64,000 bases of DNA, taken from NCBI GenBank assembly GCA_030544235.1, contig CM060472.1, forward strand, positions 15,745,654-15,809,653. Reading direction: 5' to 3'. Made by a program: the position numbers and the translations under genes. The notes beneath the pieces were generated by a model, which searched no databases, had not been told where the DNA came from, and saw only the letters and a list, made by a program, of their open reading frames with translations. The DNA comes from Lepturacanthus savala. Lineage: Eukaryota > Chordata > Actinopteri > Scombriformes > Trichiuridae. This document shows, in pieces, positions 11,938 through 26,509 of the stretch. The stretch's first letter is position 1. Every line of letters begins with the position of its first letter.

Positions 11938-14900
11938 CATGCTAATTACTGATAGAAAAATTGCATATATGGTATTTTATGCTTTATGACCTAGGTAAAT
12001 GTAGAGGCGGGTGATACACTGCAAAAAATGATATTAAGAGCGGAAAATATCTTGTATTTCATACAATTACTCCAAAATTATCTTATTCCATATTGTTTTT
12101 AATTGAAGATAATTCTATCTTTCTCTACATTGCACTAAATTTAGCAAAAACACGCTATTTTCACCTGTTTAGATTTCATCTTTTGCAGTGTAAAAACTTG
12201 CACTGCAACAAATGACACATAACAGATGAGAATATCATGTTTTTGGTACAGTTAATCCACATCGCATAAGAATCATCTTATTTCAACTTTTGGACTTCTT
12301 GAATTTGGTCACTTTAGTTGTATTTTCTTAAAATAAGACTACATTTTTTGACTTGTTATGCTAATGTTTTTTTTCTCATATTTTTTTTCATACTTTTTGG
12401 ACTAAATACAAGATATTTTGACTTGTTAAGAGTTCATTTTTTGCAGTGCACAACACAAACAATCTATATATTATTTAAATAGATTTAGAGGCTTACATTT
12501 CTGAAAACTAATGAGTGTTTGGTATTAGTAAATTATATTTTTATCAAAGTTTTTGATGACCTTTAAGGTCCCCAAGGTGCTGAGAGGGAGTTTTATCTTT
12601 AAACTGAGACACTAGGGTCAATGTGATCAATGTTGAAGATGAAGAAGAGATTAGAAGAGCTGGGTAATGACATCTTACAGCAGGTATCTGGCCTCAGATC
12701 TGCAGTTTGTTACCGCTGTAAAATCCACTGACGTGGCAGCTGTTCGTTTTCTGACCGCTGACTGCTGGGGGAAAATATTGAAAATGACACCGGTGGGGAT
12801 AATCTGACACATGAGTGGAATTATTCAGCTTCAGAGTGAATGTCAAGCGGTCCCTCTTCAAAGGGAGATCAAACCAATCAGACACAATCAGTCTGCCTCG
12901 CCGCCGTTTTCTGGAGGAGAGAGAGAGCCGGGCTGGAAATTGATTTGTTTGCATTCATGGCAGCGCTCAGGGAAAGGACTCAGATAGAGGAGATCAAATA
13001 AAGATCAAATACTGTTAATTGTAACTCATGCAAATTGCTGCTTTGTTGGAAGGAAATATTAGTGTGATCAAACTAATCAGAAAGAAGCTCTGCACATTCT
13101 GTTCCATCTGAGAGATCAGTGTTGGTCGTCATGTTGAAAGGCACCCAAGTTGCATTTAAATCACAGTTAAATTATGTGTTTTATTCCAATTTTTATCATC
13201 ACTGTATTATTTAGTATCTCAGTGTTCATCTCTGATGAACAAGGGAAATAAAAAGAGTTCTGAACATCCTGAAACACTGTGAAAGAGCCAATATTTCTCT
13301 TAAACTAAAACTTATTCCAGGAAATATGAAAATAAATTTAAATAATAATAATAAAATAATAAATTTAGTACAATTAGTCCAGTACAATTAGTCCTATATT
13401 ATCTACCATTGGTAGATACATTTATCCATTTTAGGTTTTTCAAAGAATTTGGGGTAAAAGACAAACAATTTAATTTTTAAACAAGACTAAAATTTGAAAT
13501 AAGCTAAATTATCAGTCAATGGAATAGGATTTTTCAAGATAATTATACTCAATACTGGATTATTGGACCAAAAAGAATATATTTTCACGTGTTTAGATTT
13601 AATTTTTTGCAGTGTGTTATTTTTTAAATATGAGATAATATATGAGAAAATGAGATAAGAAGAATTTTTGATGATTTTTAATTATTTGGGAGGAAGTTTA
13701 TGCTTTATGACCTACAGAAATGTAGAGACAGGTGATACTCTGCAAAAACTAACTATTAACAGTGGAAAATATCTTGTATTTGGTACATTTACTCCAATAA
13801 TGAACTGGCATATCATTTTACTTTAAATGATTATTTACTTACTATCAAGTTTTTTATTTATTTTTTTATTTTGAGTTAAAAGTCCAAAAAAACAAAAGTT
13901 TGACCAGCTTTGGTTTGATGGACAGCAGTGTGACCCAATGGAAATTTCCCATGATGAGAGCATCTAAATCTGACAGCCAATAGCCAGGGCTTTAGAACGA
14001 CATGTGACATGTGGGAGCTGTGCTACTTACAACTGGGGCGTACCATTTTCACAAAGAAACGGTCATGTATCCATGACAACAGCCGACAGGTGATACATCC
14101 GCGCTCTTTTATGATGTAAAAACAATCACGGATGGAAACTGGCATCAATTCGCATTTTCTTTTTGCGCGTTTCACAAAATCCGCTCTAAAATTTCGATCC
14201 ATTTGAACGGAAACCCAGTTGCTGTCGTTCTCACCGGTGCAGAGCTGTCCTTGTTCCCTCTGGATCGGACCATCCTGCCCAGAACCTCCAGTCCGTCCGT
14301 GGTGATGTTGCCCGCTGCGTTGATGGTTTTCTCCGTCACCGTCTTACAGTCGATGACCACCCTGGCGCTGGTTTTACTGATGGCAATGTGCAGCTGCAGG
14401 AGAGAAAATGTTCAATATTGGGCCAAATGTATTAAATACAAGCTATTTCTTAAGTTAAGTTTGTTTTTTAAGCCATTTTTTGCAGTGTGCATTATTTCCA
14501 AGATCCCAGCTTTTGAGGAAGGAAGGAAAACAACAGACACGTTGGGCTTTGTGATAATGAGTGTGAAAAGTGTTATGGGAGAAATAATCCGATCTCTGGA
14601 AGTCAGTTAAGACATTAAAAAACAATCCGTGATTGCATAAACATGAACAGGCGTCACACAGGCTTTTCAAGAGGTGCCGCAGGTGCCGGTTTGAGAGGAT
14701 TATCATATCCAGGGTGTATGAAGTATAGCACTAAAACACACACACACACACCTACACACACACACCTACCTACACCTACACCTACACACACACACATTGT
14801 GCTGACAGCGAGCAGACAGAAGCAGCTGCTGATCAGTCAGCTCTAGTCCCTGTGAGCAGGTTCAGGCTGAGGGCAGGAGTCAGCCCCTCTCAGCCTGTCA

Positions 14901-17838
14901 GGCCTGTTAGCAGCAGCGTCACCGCTCACACACACACACACACACACGCACACACACACACTCACACACACCACACACATCACACAACACAGGCATGGAG
15001 GTGAGGAAGGATGGAGCATGAGAGGAAAGCTGGAACAAAGGAAAGGAGGAAGAAATGGTCCTGAACATTGGAAATTCTCTCCCTGGTGATTTCTGCCATT
15101 TCCATCTTTCACAAAGAAAGCTTAAACACTCTTTTTAAATCTGGACTTCTGTTCAGTTTTATGTATTTATTTGAGTTTTCTTCCACTCACTTTTAGATAT
15201 TGCAGTTTATTTGTATTGTCCCTGTAAAAGTATTTGAACAGGTAATGCACAAAATAAACTTTACCAGGGGGAAATATCTTATATTCAGTACAATTACGCC
15301 AATATGGAGTAGCGATATCTTGAATTATCCTTTTCCATTGGCAGATTATTTATTCCTTTTTTCAAGTTTTCAAAAATATGAGATAAAAAGTCAAAAATAT
15401 GAGATTGAAAGACAACATTAAGATATAAAAGTCCAACAATTGACTAAATTGACCAAAGTCAAGAATAAAAACTTGAAACAAGCTAACTTTTCTGACAAAG
15501 CAATAAGATATTTCCCCAAAACAAAATATTTAACTTGTTAAGATTTCATTTTTTGCAGTGTTTTTTTAATCATTTTCATCCAACCACAGAGTTGGGGGAG
15601 AATCTGACCTTATGAAAGTTGCCAAAGAAGAGTTTTTTGATCTCCGGCCCCTCGAAAGTGACCGTCTGAAACTCTCCTTTGTAGTCGTTGTTGAAGAACG
15701 TCAGCGTCTTTCCTCCGTCTGCAGAAAGACACAAAAAAGACAAGTCAGCAAAAAAAAAAAAAAAAGTAGAAAGAAAGCAGCCGCTGAATGTAATATTAAC
15801 TAGAAAATTTCCTCTGGGGAAATTTTGAAAGGGCTGGAGTGTGATGAGCTTCTACGGAGATTTCAAACAGATAATTTTCAAGTACAACAATATTCATTCA
15901 GCAACTGTTTAAACATGTTAACGAGCACCAGGTGTTTGTTTATGAACCTTAACGAGCTACGGGCCTCAGCCTCAAAGGTTACCACGGCAACTTGAGCTGG
16001 TCGCCGATGACAACAGCTGCACTGCAGTTAGAGGCAGACAGAAATGTGGAGAAAAAGCATTTTCCTCCCTCTGCACTGGTCTCCTATTTGAGCTTCCACT
16101 GACCCAACGGTAGGTGCCATCAGAAAATAACATGGACCATCATCGCTGTAAGGACTTCACTGAAGTTTTGGTGTGATTTGGTGTTTCTACAGTAAATATT
16201 TTGGACACACACATACACACTTGCGAGTTTAAAACCGACGTCCTTCCTGCTTCTCTCTGAAAATCTGTGTATGAGGAGCAGAGATAGACGCGGCTGCACT
16301 TAGAGGCTTCCCATTCAAATTCAGTAAATCTCTCAGATATTTTGAGCACACTGTGAGAATCGGAACAAGTTTTTAATAAAAAGTTGGAAAAAATCATGCG
16401 TGTATGTTGTCAATTTGTGGCCGGGAGGAGAGTGGAAATAGCTGAATTCTAGATTTTTGTTCTTCTACACTCTAAGCGATGTTGTCACCCACTGAAGCAT
16501 CAACATCCTGTCCCATAGGTTCCCATTATAAACTTAAAACTTCTGCAAAAATGATCATGATCATTGATCAGTGATTGATCATAAACTATATTACCTATCA
16601 AAACATGTGTCCGCAGATTAAAGTTTAAATTTAGTCTCTAGGTGAAAGTACTCTGATGATTTGTTCGCTGTTTGACCTCATTCCATTCATTCCTATGAGA
16701 CATCCTCATATTTTGCAGATAAAAGTAATAGCATGCCATTCCCGATCAAGACGCCCATTTTTATATACAAATTGCTTGCTTCCTTTTGAAGCTGTAGGAC
16801 GAGTCAGGTGCCGAAATGTGTCCGGCAGAGGAATAAATAAAAATCCATGGTTTAACAACAGGGCTTGCAACGAGCCATAATGAATAAACAGGATTATTCT
16901 CAATACTGATGCATACACACACAAATTATATATTCTGCTTCTCCTGTGTGATTTGCTTTCATAATGGAAGTGAGTAAAGGACAACACAACCAATTCATGA
17001 TTTAGACAGAGGTGTCAAGAGTACTCACGTCCATTACTATCTACAACTATAGATACTATGGTTTAAACTTCTTTAGAAGTTCAAGTATTGACTCAAGCGT
17101 TACTTGACACCTCTGTTAAAGAAGTAAAACCGCATTCGTGTTGACTTTTTTCAGACTCACTGTCCAGAATGACTCCAACCAGCGGCTCGTTGTTCTTGTT
17201 CAAAATCTCCCAGACAGCGAATGGTTCCGCGGGCGTGTCGGGCAGCAGCCGGAACAGCAGGGTGATGGTGTAGTCTGAAGGCAGCCCCTCAGGGTGCATG
17301 TACCTGAGAGGCAGACAGCGGTAAGAACATGAACATTTGCTCAAGAACTGCATATACGACACATTTTGGCAATTTACTTTTATTGTAGGATGCAACTTTG
17401 TACGCTACAAAAAAAAACTAATCTCATAGTGGGAGGGGGTATCTTGTATTTAGTACAATTAGAATTATCATGTCAATTATCTTACTTAGTTCAAGTTTTG
17501 CAAAGAATTTGAAATTAAAAAGTCAGCAAAGTATGAAATAAAAACAAGATTGAGATAAAAAGTTATTTATTAAGATTATTTTTTTTTGCAGTGTAGTATT
17601 TCTATCACTGTGTTCGTACTTTGACACTGGATCCAGAACAAACTCAGGTAAAAATCCTGCAGTATTTTAGTTTTCTCGATCAGCTCATCTTCATATTCAG
17701 AAATTGGTACTGTTTATTTTCAGCAAACCTTAAATTTCACTGGGAAATTTGGCATCTGCTGTGTGAGATTCATGCAGTGAGTAGCAATAAAGCCTGAAAT
17801 AGAAAAGGTAGGATTTTGTCTACTAGTAGAAACTAATA

Positions 17839-17897
<59 letters not shown>

Positions 17898-20800
17898 ACC
17901 TTGTCGGCTGAGCCAGCAGAGCGTTGTTGTGAAGGTTGAAACTGGGGAAGGTGTTAAAGGTGCCGGGTACCATGGAAACGCCAGGGATGCTGCTGTACCG
18001 ATTCTCCACCAGCCCGAACAGCTCCATCATACGGAACCCTGGAGCCATACAGGAAGTTTTACACTAACGTCATATAAAACAAGGCTCTGGATAAGTTAAT
18101 ATATCTTACTGTACCTGGTGTCGTGCTGCCGCTCATCGGTACAGATGGACAAGCTGATGGGTAGAAAAAAAAGATGTTTTAAATCTAAAAGAAGCACATG
18201 TAAAAAAAAACAGACTGTAAAACCCCCTGAGGAGAATTTGTGATTTGAGATTTTTTGGGGTTACACACAAATTAAATCTGACTTGACAGCTTGTTGTTAC
18301 TCACTGGCTGTGGCGGCTTCACACACGAAGGTCACCAGCTTCTCTTCGATCTTCTTGAAGGCGTCCAGGTCGTCCACGAAGAACACGTGCCTGTCGCTGG
18401 GTTTGCTGGCGATGCTCACCAGCTCGCCGTAGTCGGCGTCCGCGAAGCCGATGGCGAACACGATGTAACCTTCACAGGAAAGACAGAAGGGGTTTAAAAT
18501 GTCACAAATTCCAAACATCTGAACAACCAGAGGGTGGACCGGCTGTTTTGTGTTCTTGGTCTTTGTCTCGGGTCTCTCAAAATATTTTATTGCATATTTC
18601 CAATTTCTTTATTGCTATTACTGGTGTATTTGAGATAGTACTACTATAAAAGGCATGCACTGTCTCTATATTTTTTGGCCTCAGTCTTGGTCTCAGTCTT
18701 GAGCTCAACTGGTCTTAATCTTGACCTGATCTGTCTCGGTTCTCTCCTCTCTGATCTTGGTAGTGTTTTGGTCTCGGTTTTAGGTGGTCTTGACTACAAG
18801 TCTACCAGTGGGAGCATCTGGATGAGGTTTGTGCCAAATATGAAGCAAGTACTTTGTGCGTTTGGTCTTGGTCTTGCTCAACTAGTCTTAGTCTTGACAT
18901 GGTCTGTCTTGGTCTTGGTACCGTCTTGGTCTCAGTTTGGGCACGGTACTACAAGTCTTCCGGAGGATCCTGAAGAGGTTTTCGCCAAATATGAAGCAAG
19001 TGCTCCTCGATCTCATGGATTAGTATTAAATAACAAGACAGTTTTACATCAGATAAATAAATAATAAATAAACATCTCTGACCTTCCATCTGCATCTCCT
19101 TGGAAACCTTGTTGACGTCGTCCTGCGAGCGGCCGTCAGTGAGGACCACGAGGACGTTGGGGATCCCTCTCCTCATCCCGCCCTCCTCCGTGAAGATGTT
19201 CTCCTTCACGTGCTGGATGGCTCGACCTGAGTGGACAGACGGACTTGTCATTCGAAACCCGACTTCCAATCGGCAGCAAGCATCTCACGGGTCACTATGC
19301 AAAAATGTTGAAAACTTTTATTTTTTCAAAAAAAAAAAAATACCAGTTTGTTGCATTTGCATCAATTGGTTCAGAGCAAATAAACTAGACTGTGACAGGC
19401 CTGAGCAATAAAACTAAATCAATATGAATAACTTCGACAGTCACATTATCATCATATTAACTCAAGCTTTTAAATCAAATAAAAGAGTAAAGGCGGTGGT
19501 TTCAAAAATAAAGTATAAAAGGTGAAGGTAAAATGGTGTTGTATTATACATTTAAAAAGTATTTGAACAGGTAATAGTGAGTGAGTTGAAATCTATTAAA
19601 TATAACACTCAAGAATGGGATCAAGTGATTTTTAAGCAAAAACAACTTTAACTCCTATTATATGAGCTGTCAAAAGGTTCTTTATAAACAAATTTGTTTA
19701 CAAATCTATCAACGAAAAATTGTTTATAATCAAATTTATCAATTAAACAAATCTACCGATGTTTATAAACAAATCTTTTGATGAAAAATTGTTTAGAAAC
19801 AAATGTATCGATTAAAATTTGTTTACAAACAAATTTATTGATGGGAAAATTGTTTATAATCAAATGTATCGATTAAAATTTGTTTATAATCAAATTTATC
19901 GATTAAAATTAGTTTCGTGACAATAGTGAGTTGTTTTCAGGATGTGATGTTTGATGCAGGATTTATCTGCCTTCATTTCAATAAAAGAACCAAGTGGGAA
20001 TTTCGAAAAAGATCCAGTAATCAAACGCTCTGCGGCCCTGTGGGAATATTTAGAAATCTTTTTTTTTTTTCCTTTAATTGCGGTGTGCAGAAGGAGGTGA
20101 TTGAGCGCTTTTGAACTCTCCGAACCGCTGCTTCCTGATAGAAAAAAGGTTTAGCGACGCCGTTAACAAATCTGTTCTCTGCGGTCTGGTCCCTGCAGGA
20201 GAAAGTGGCTGCGCTGCTTTGTAAACACTGATTAATGACTACACTTCTCTCTGCTTCCCCACAGACCAAACACACTCACATGAATAAGCACTCTTGCACT
20301 TATACAAGTGTGAGAATGCAGGTTTAGACACGACACATTCTTATATAGAAGATATATGCACGCAACACAGGCGACACAAGGGCAACACTGCAAAAAATTT
20401 AATCTTACAATAGATAATCTTGAATTATCTTCATCCATTGGCAGATACTTTTTTTTCCTAATTTAGGTCAATTTATACCTGTTTTTTTTTTAAATTAAAT
20501 TAAATTGTTTGACATTTTAAAGTTAAGTTAAAGTTGTTTTTTCTCGCTTTTTCTCACTTTTTTAACATTTTTGAAAAACTTGAAAACAAGCATTCCGCAA
20601 TTCCACCTGATATTGGATTTATTGTAATAAACACAAGATATTTTCCCCCGATAAGATTTCATTTTTTGCAGTGTATCACTGCAAAAAAAGAGAAATCTTA
20701 AGAAGTCCAAATATCTTGTAGTACTATTAACACAATATTGAATATTTTTTTCTTTTATTCCATTAGCAGATAATTTTGCTTATTTCAATATTTTTCTTAA

Positions 20801-22677
20801 TTTTGTTCAATTTATTCTTGTATACTATATATTTACTTTATCTTAATCACTCATATTTTGGACTTTTTTATCTAATAAAAAAAAAAACTTACTAAAACAA
20901 ATTATCTGCCAACGGAATAAAATAATTAAAGATAATTCAACTCAATGTTGGACTAATTATACTAAATACACAATATTTTCCCCTGTTAACAAAACATATA
21001 TCTGCAAACGAAGCACATACACGATGCACACACTAGCACACAGATTTAATAACTATTAATAATGTTATAAGATGTGTGTGTGTGTATGTGTGTGTGATTA
21101 GACTGTTGATTTGTCTCATCTATCTTGGATTTAGAGTTGATTTCTTCAGGGGGAAAAGTTAACTTGAGTTTGAGAACACTGAGCCATCCCCAGTTCTCCT
21201 CATGGTGTTTAGTCTCAACTCACCAGTCTTAGTGTTCCCTCCCTTGTAGGAGATGCCGTTGATGGCTTCCAGCAGCCGCTGCTTATTGCTGTACGAGTTC
21301 AGCTTGAACTCCGTGCGAGCGTCGTCGCTAAACTGGGCGATGGCAACCTGTCAAAACAACACAGGAATGGAATTAATGAACAACAAAAAGCAAACGGTTA
21401 ATATTTTCAGATTTAACAACAGCTAGCAGAAATGGAATATAATATTTAGTTTTAATTAGTTTATAATTTAATCAAGATCAGAAATGTTGTGTTTTCATGC
21501 TGTTTTTATCTACATGGAATGGATCTCCCTCTTTTCTGCACTATGTCATGTACCTGTGTGCCGTCCGGGCCGATCCGGTCCAGAGCTCCCGTGGTGCTGT
21601 ACAGGAAGCGGATGATCTTCAGGAAGTTGTCGTCGCCGATGCTCCAGGACCCGTCAACCAGGAACACCAGGTCTGCCTTGGCCTCCCTACAGACTGAATG
21701 GAGAGACAGAAAGAGAGAGAGAGAGATCGAACCAGAGGAAAGACACCGAATCACAGTCAGTGGATTCAATAAGGTGTTTAATTATTTAATTTGACATAAT
21801 AGAATGAATCATATCACATCAATCTGATGCTCCACTGAAGAGTTTCTGATACTGAAATTTGTACTGAAACATTTCATTTATATTTCATTTGTACACTGCA
21901 AAAAGTAAAATCTCATCAGATGTTGTTTTAAGTACAATTAGTCCAATACTGAGTAGAATTATCTTGAATTATTCAATAATTTCCAGTAACTGGTAGATAT
22001 ATAGTGCCAAACTGAAGCCTAATCTAGAACCACACTTTCCTATTCTCGAACAGCATGAACATTTAAGTTGTGAATAGGAAACACTACGATATTAAATGTT
22101 TCATGACAATAAGTTCAATTTGTTTTCTGCCACTTTCTGTGTTATAGTAATTGTGAGAATCTAAAAAAAAAAAAGATAAATAACGCCTGATAATAAACTA
22201 TGAACATAAACGGTTTTGGCTGCAGGCGCTTCTGTCTGCTGCTGCTGCTGCTTTTTATTGGACAGCTCCACTCTCATCCATTAAGCGTCTCATGAACACA
22301 GAACTTAATAAAAGACTCTCAGTGACTGATTACAATGACAAAACCCCTCAGAGACATAAGCAGCTTTTTTTTTTAAATGAATCTGTTGATCCAGTAGCGA
22401 AGAATGTGAATTACATGTTTGAGGAGATGGGGAAAAAAAAAAAAACGCTGCAACGGCTTCATTTATTTTAAATGACCCCCTTTTTTAACACGTGTTTAAG
22501 ATTTATCTTTGTAATAAACTGGAAGTATAATTACAGCAGGGATGCTGAAGCTGCTTATTCTCTCTTCTTCACCATATGTTGCTGTCTTTGAGTCTGTTAT
22601 TTTTTTTTTGGATTCAAAGGTGTGTGAAAGTGGGAGGTGGAGAAACAATTACAGCTTATTTACTTGGTTAAGACTGT

Positions 22678-22718
<41 letters not shown>

Positions 22719-25700
22719 ACACACACACACACACCATACTCTTCACTTCCACATGTCACCTGATGACTTATATGAGATGAAAAATGGGCGAATTAAGCTG
22801 AACTCTATAAAGAACGGTGTACAAAAATCCCTTTTGTTAAGGAATTGAAAAAGGAGGTGTCAAACCAACTAAAAAAAATGAAATAATACAACTTTGGTCA
22901 TTGTACTTCTGTGGATTAGTGGAATATTTTAAATAATAAAACCAAATCAAGAATCTTACGCTTACCTTCCTTGGCAGCAGGGATTGTGGGTAGCGGGGTG
23001 GTGGTCGGGGGTCTGGTTGGTGGCCGAGTTGGGACGGGTACTACATAGAGAGAGAGGAAGAAGAGGAGTTGTCAAGTAACTGAAAATAAAATTAGTTTGT
23101 TGAAATATTTAGGTATAACCCCAAAACCTTATGAGGAGCAAATAATAACATGAGAAAAAAATGTTTGTTTGTTTTTTTGCATGATTTAAAGTCAGCAAAG
23201 TCATTTTACACCCTGTTATTTCATCATATTATATTATATTATAGTGTTTTAATAATATTAATAAAGTCTAAATACTTATTTAAGTAGAAGTTTTGGGTTT
23301 GGGAGTAGGCTAATTTTTCTTTTAACCAATGTTTCACTTCTTATATTTTCAAAAATTTGAAAACTCCTGTCATCTTTTTTATCTTATATAATGGAGTTTT
23401 TTTATTTTATAATTCTGAGTTTTTATCTCAAATGCTTTGAAAAAGTCATTCAAGAGAATTCTACTCAATATTGGACTATTTGTATGAAATCCCAAATTCC
23501 CTGATAACATTATTTTTTTCATTACAAAAGATTAAAAAGTCTTACTTTTACACAAGAAGTAGGTTTGAAACCAGTACATTTACTCTTTTAAGTAAAGTTG
23601 GTACTTCAAACTCTACAGAAGTATTTTCAAACCCTAATATCTATACTTCCACCTAAGTAATGAACATGCATGCTTTGGACGTCTCTGGGAATAAGACGCA
23701 CCGGACGTATGAAAACCTGCAATCATGACCGCATCCATCGTAAAAAACACACCCCGGAATTAAATTCTCCACGTTAAAAACACAACTACCAAACCAAAAG
23801 CCTCCAATGCTCCATGTATGAAGCACGGCATGTGTAAAATAACCACATCCAGCCCTGTGATTTCAGCTCCTCTGTAATTTGGCGGATTGATCACAGTCTA
23901 AATTAAACTGCTGCTCTCAGCATCATATCTTTAATCTGATTGTGGAATTACCTGATGAACGAGCTCACACACCCCTAAACCCACACACAGTTTACTCATG
24001 CTGTTTAGGCAGTAAAATGGGCTACCTGAGGCTGAATTAGTGGGAATGACTTGATGATGGCAGGTAGCAGCGCTGTGCAGCGGCTGCCTGCAGCGATGGG
24101 AATAGTCATTTGGTGCCTTTCATTTGCATCAAAACAAAGCTATAAATCACGGCGACGCTTCTGCGGAGCGACGGCAGCGCTGAGCAAACAATACCTGCTC
24201 TGGGGAAAGGCAACTTCTTTCTCTCTTTATTCCGCTCTTTCTTTTATCTGATGTTTTTTGTCTGGCCTCAGCCTCCCTCTTTGTTGTCCTGAAGAATTAT
24301 TCCTATATTTTTACACTGCAAAAAATCTGATCTTGCACTAATTGTAGCAAATACAATGCATTTTCACTTGAGTTAAGATTTCTTTTTGCAGTGTAAATCT
24401 TTAATTTGTGTTAAGGATCTCTGAGTACCTTAATACTACGCTGCAAAAAATGAAATCTCAATAAGTGAAAATGCATTTGGTACAATTGGTACCAAATTAT
24501 TTTATTTCATTGGCAGATAATTTATCTTATTTCATTTTTTTCCCCTGATGTAGGTCAATTCTACTCAATATTGGACAAATTGTACCAAATACAAGACATT
24601 TTCGTTTGTTAAGTACACATTTTTTGCAGTGTGTAACCAGTATGATTGACTAAAGAGAGTTTGGGATGGTCTGCCTGCTTAGTTTCATATTTTATGCGTT
24701 TCTCTTCAGGTTAGACATTGACCATATACCGCAGACTACACTGTAAAAAATGAAATCTTAAAGTAAAAATCTAGTTTTTGATACAATTAATGCAATAGGG
24801 AATAGAATTATCTCATTCTATTGGCAAAATTGTTTTTTCATTTCATTTATTTTTCTTACTTGTATTTTTATCTTATTTTTGGGGATTTTTTTTTTTACCT
24901 TAAAATGCATTTTCACTTATTAAGATTTCATTTTTACAGTGTAGATCGTGTGGTAAGCATCTTCTAGTATCTCGATACTACACTGCAAAAAATATCTTGT
25001 TTTTGGCACAATTAATATAACTGAATGTATATACTCAATAATGCAATATAAGTAGAATTATCTTGGAATTATCTTATTCTACTGACAGAAAACTTTGCTT
25101 ATTTAAAGTTGTTTGTCTTTTACTTATTTATCTTAATGTCAACACACCTAAAATGTTTATCTCATATATGAAATAAGCAAAAATATCTGCCAGAGAAATA
25201 AGATAACTCAACATAATTCTACTCAATATTGGTATTAGTACTAATTATATTCAATACAAGATATTTCCCCCCTGATCAGATTCCTTTTTTTCTTTACAGT
25301 GCAGTATAGGAATAATTACTTTTTTTAAAACTTTGAAACTACAAAGATATTTCAGTAGAGCCCCAGCATATAAACACACAATGGACAAAAAATAAGGGAT
25401 ATTTCAGGTGTGTTGACGCTTTAATGCTCAAGTAAGAGGTTTAGATAATTGGGTTAAAGCCTTTTATCTGATGTGTCAACATCATCGATAGGAACAGCTT
25501 AAAAAAAAAAAAAGGCAGATTTCACAGGATTTGGCTGCACATGGTGCTCACTAGAAATCTAAAACAAAACAGCCCACCCTTGATTAGTGTTTGGGGAACA
25601 GAACAAGCGGCTCACTCTGAAAAGGAGGGAAGAGGACTCAGCTTCTGGGCTCCCGTGAGGATAAAAGATGTTTTATTTTCCGGAGGGAAAACGACGTGAT

Positions 25701-26469
25701 CGTCTTCCCGGGTTGTCGTGGGCTCCTTCTTTTGTGTCTAATGACAGCTGAGAGCAGTTTGTATACCAGTGTGCGTTTCTGGCGACATTGTCGGCGCGTA
25801 TGGGCGACTTTAAATGGGAAGTCTGACACGTCGTATGTGGGCGGAAAAGTCTGTGTGTGTGTTTTATAGCCTCACACAAGCTGTTACAGGCCACAAAACT
25901 GTACATCAAAGAGCCGCATTCAATACGTCCGTTTCTAAATGTCAGCGGTGATGATGTGTGATTTGTTCAGTTTGACGTAATCTGTCCATTTTTAAACTAA
26001 TCCCCATAATTCAAATCTGGATAAAGCGGAGGAATCAGCTGGCGATTTGCTTTCAGCCGCACAATAGATGCTGTGAAGTGCCACTTTCACTCAGACGTCC
26101 GCACGGACCAAAGCAGATTCTCTCTGAGCTAAAATATGGAAAGAAATATGATTTTATGTCTGAAACACAGAGTTAGGAAATAGTTGTTATCAGTGGGATG
26201 TTGCTGATTGGTCAGGATATAAACTTTGGTTGATGTTGATGTCAATGACCTGCGTTGTATAATCTACCGAGAAATACAAGGAACGAACAGTCTGGATGGA
26301 TTTAGGTAGGAAGGACTATTTCTCAAGTGTATGATGACAATACAGTCATATCTTCTACATTTGTGAGGCCTTATTTCAGCACCAGGAACTGTCCACACTG
26401 CTCACACTGCTGTGCTGGTCGACATAGACGCTGACTTTATAAATCGTCTGAATCATTTTTTAACAAATA

Positions 26470-26509
<40 letters not shown>

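Noticed and set aside
17833..18099. Open frames through the GT repeat on both strands
   Set aside because: Dinucleotide repeats are open in several frames; only the minus-strand TSPN exon part is real.
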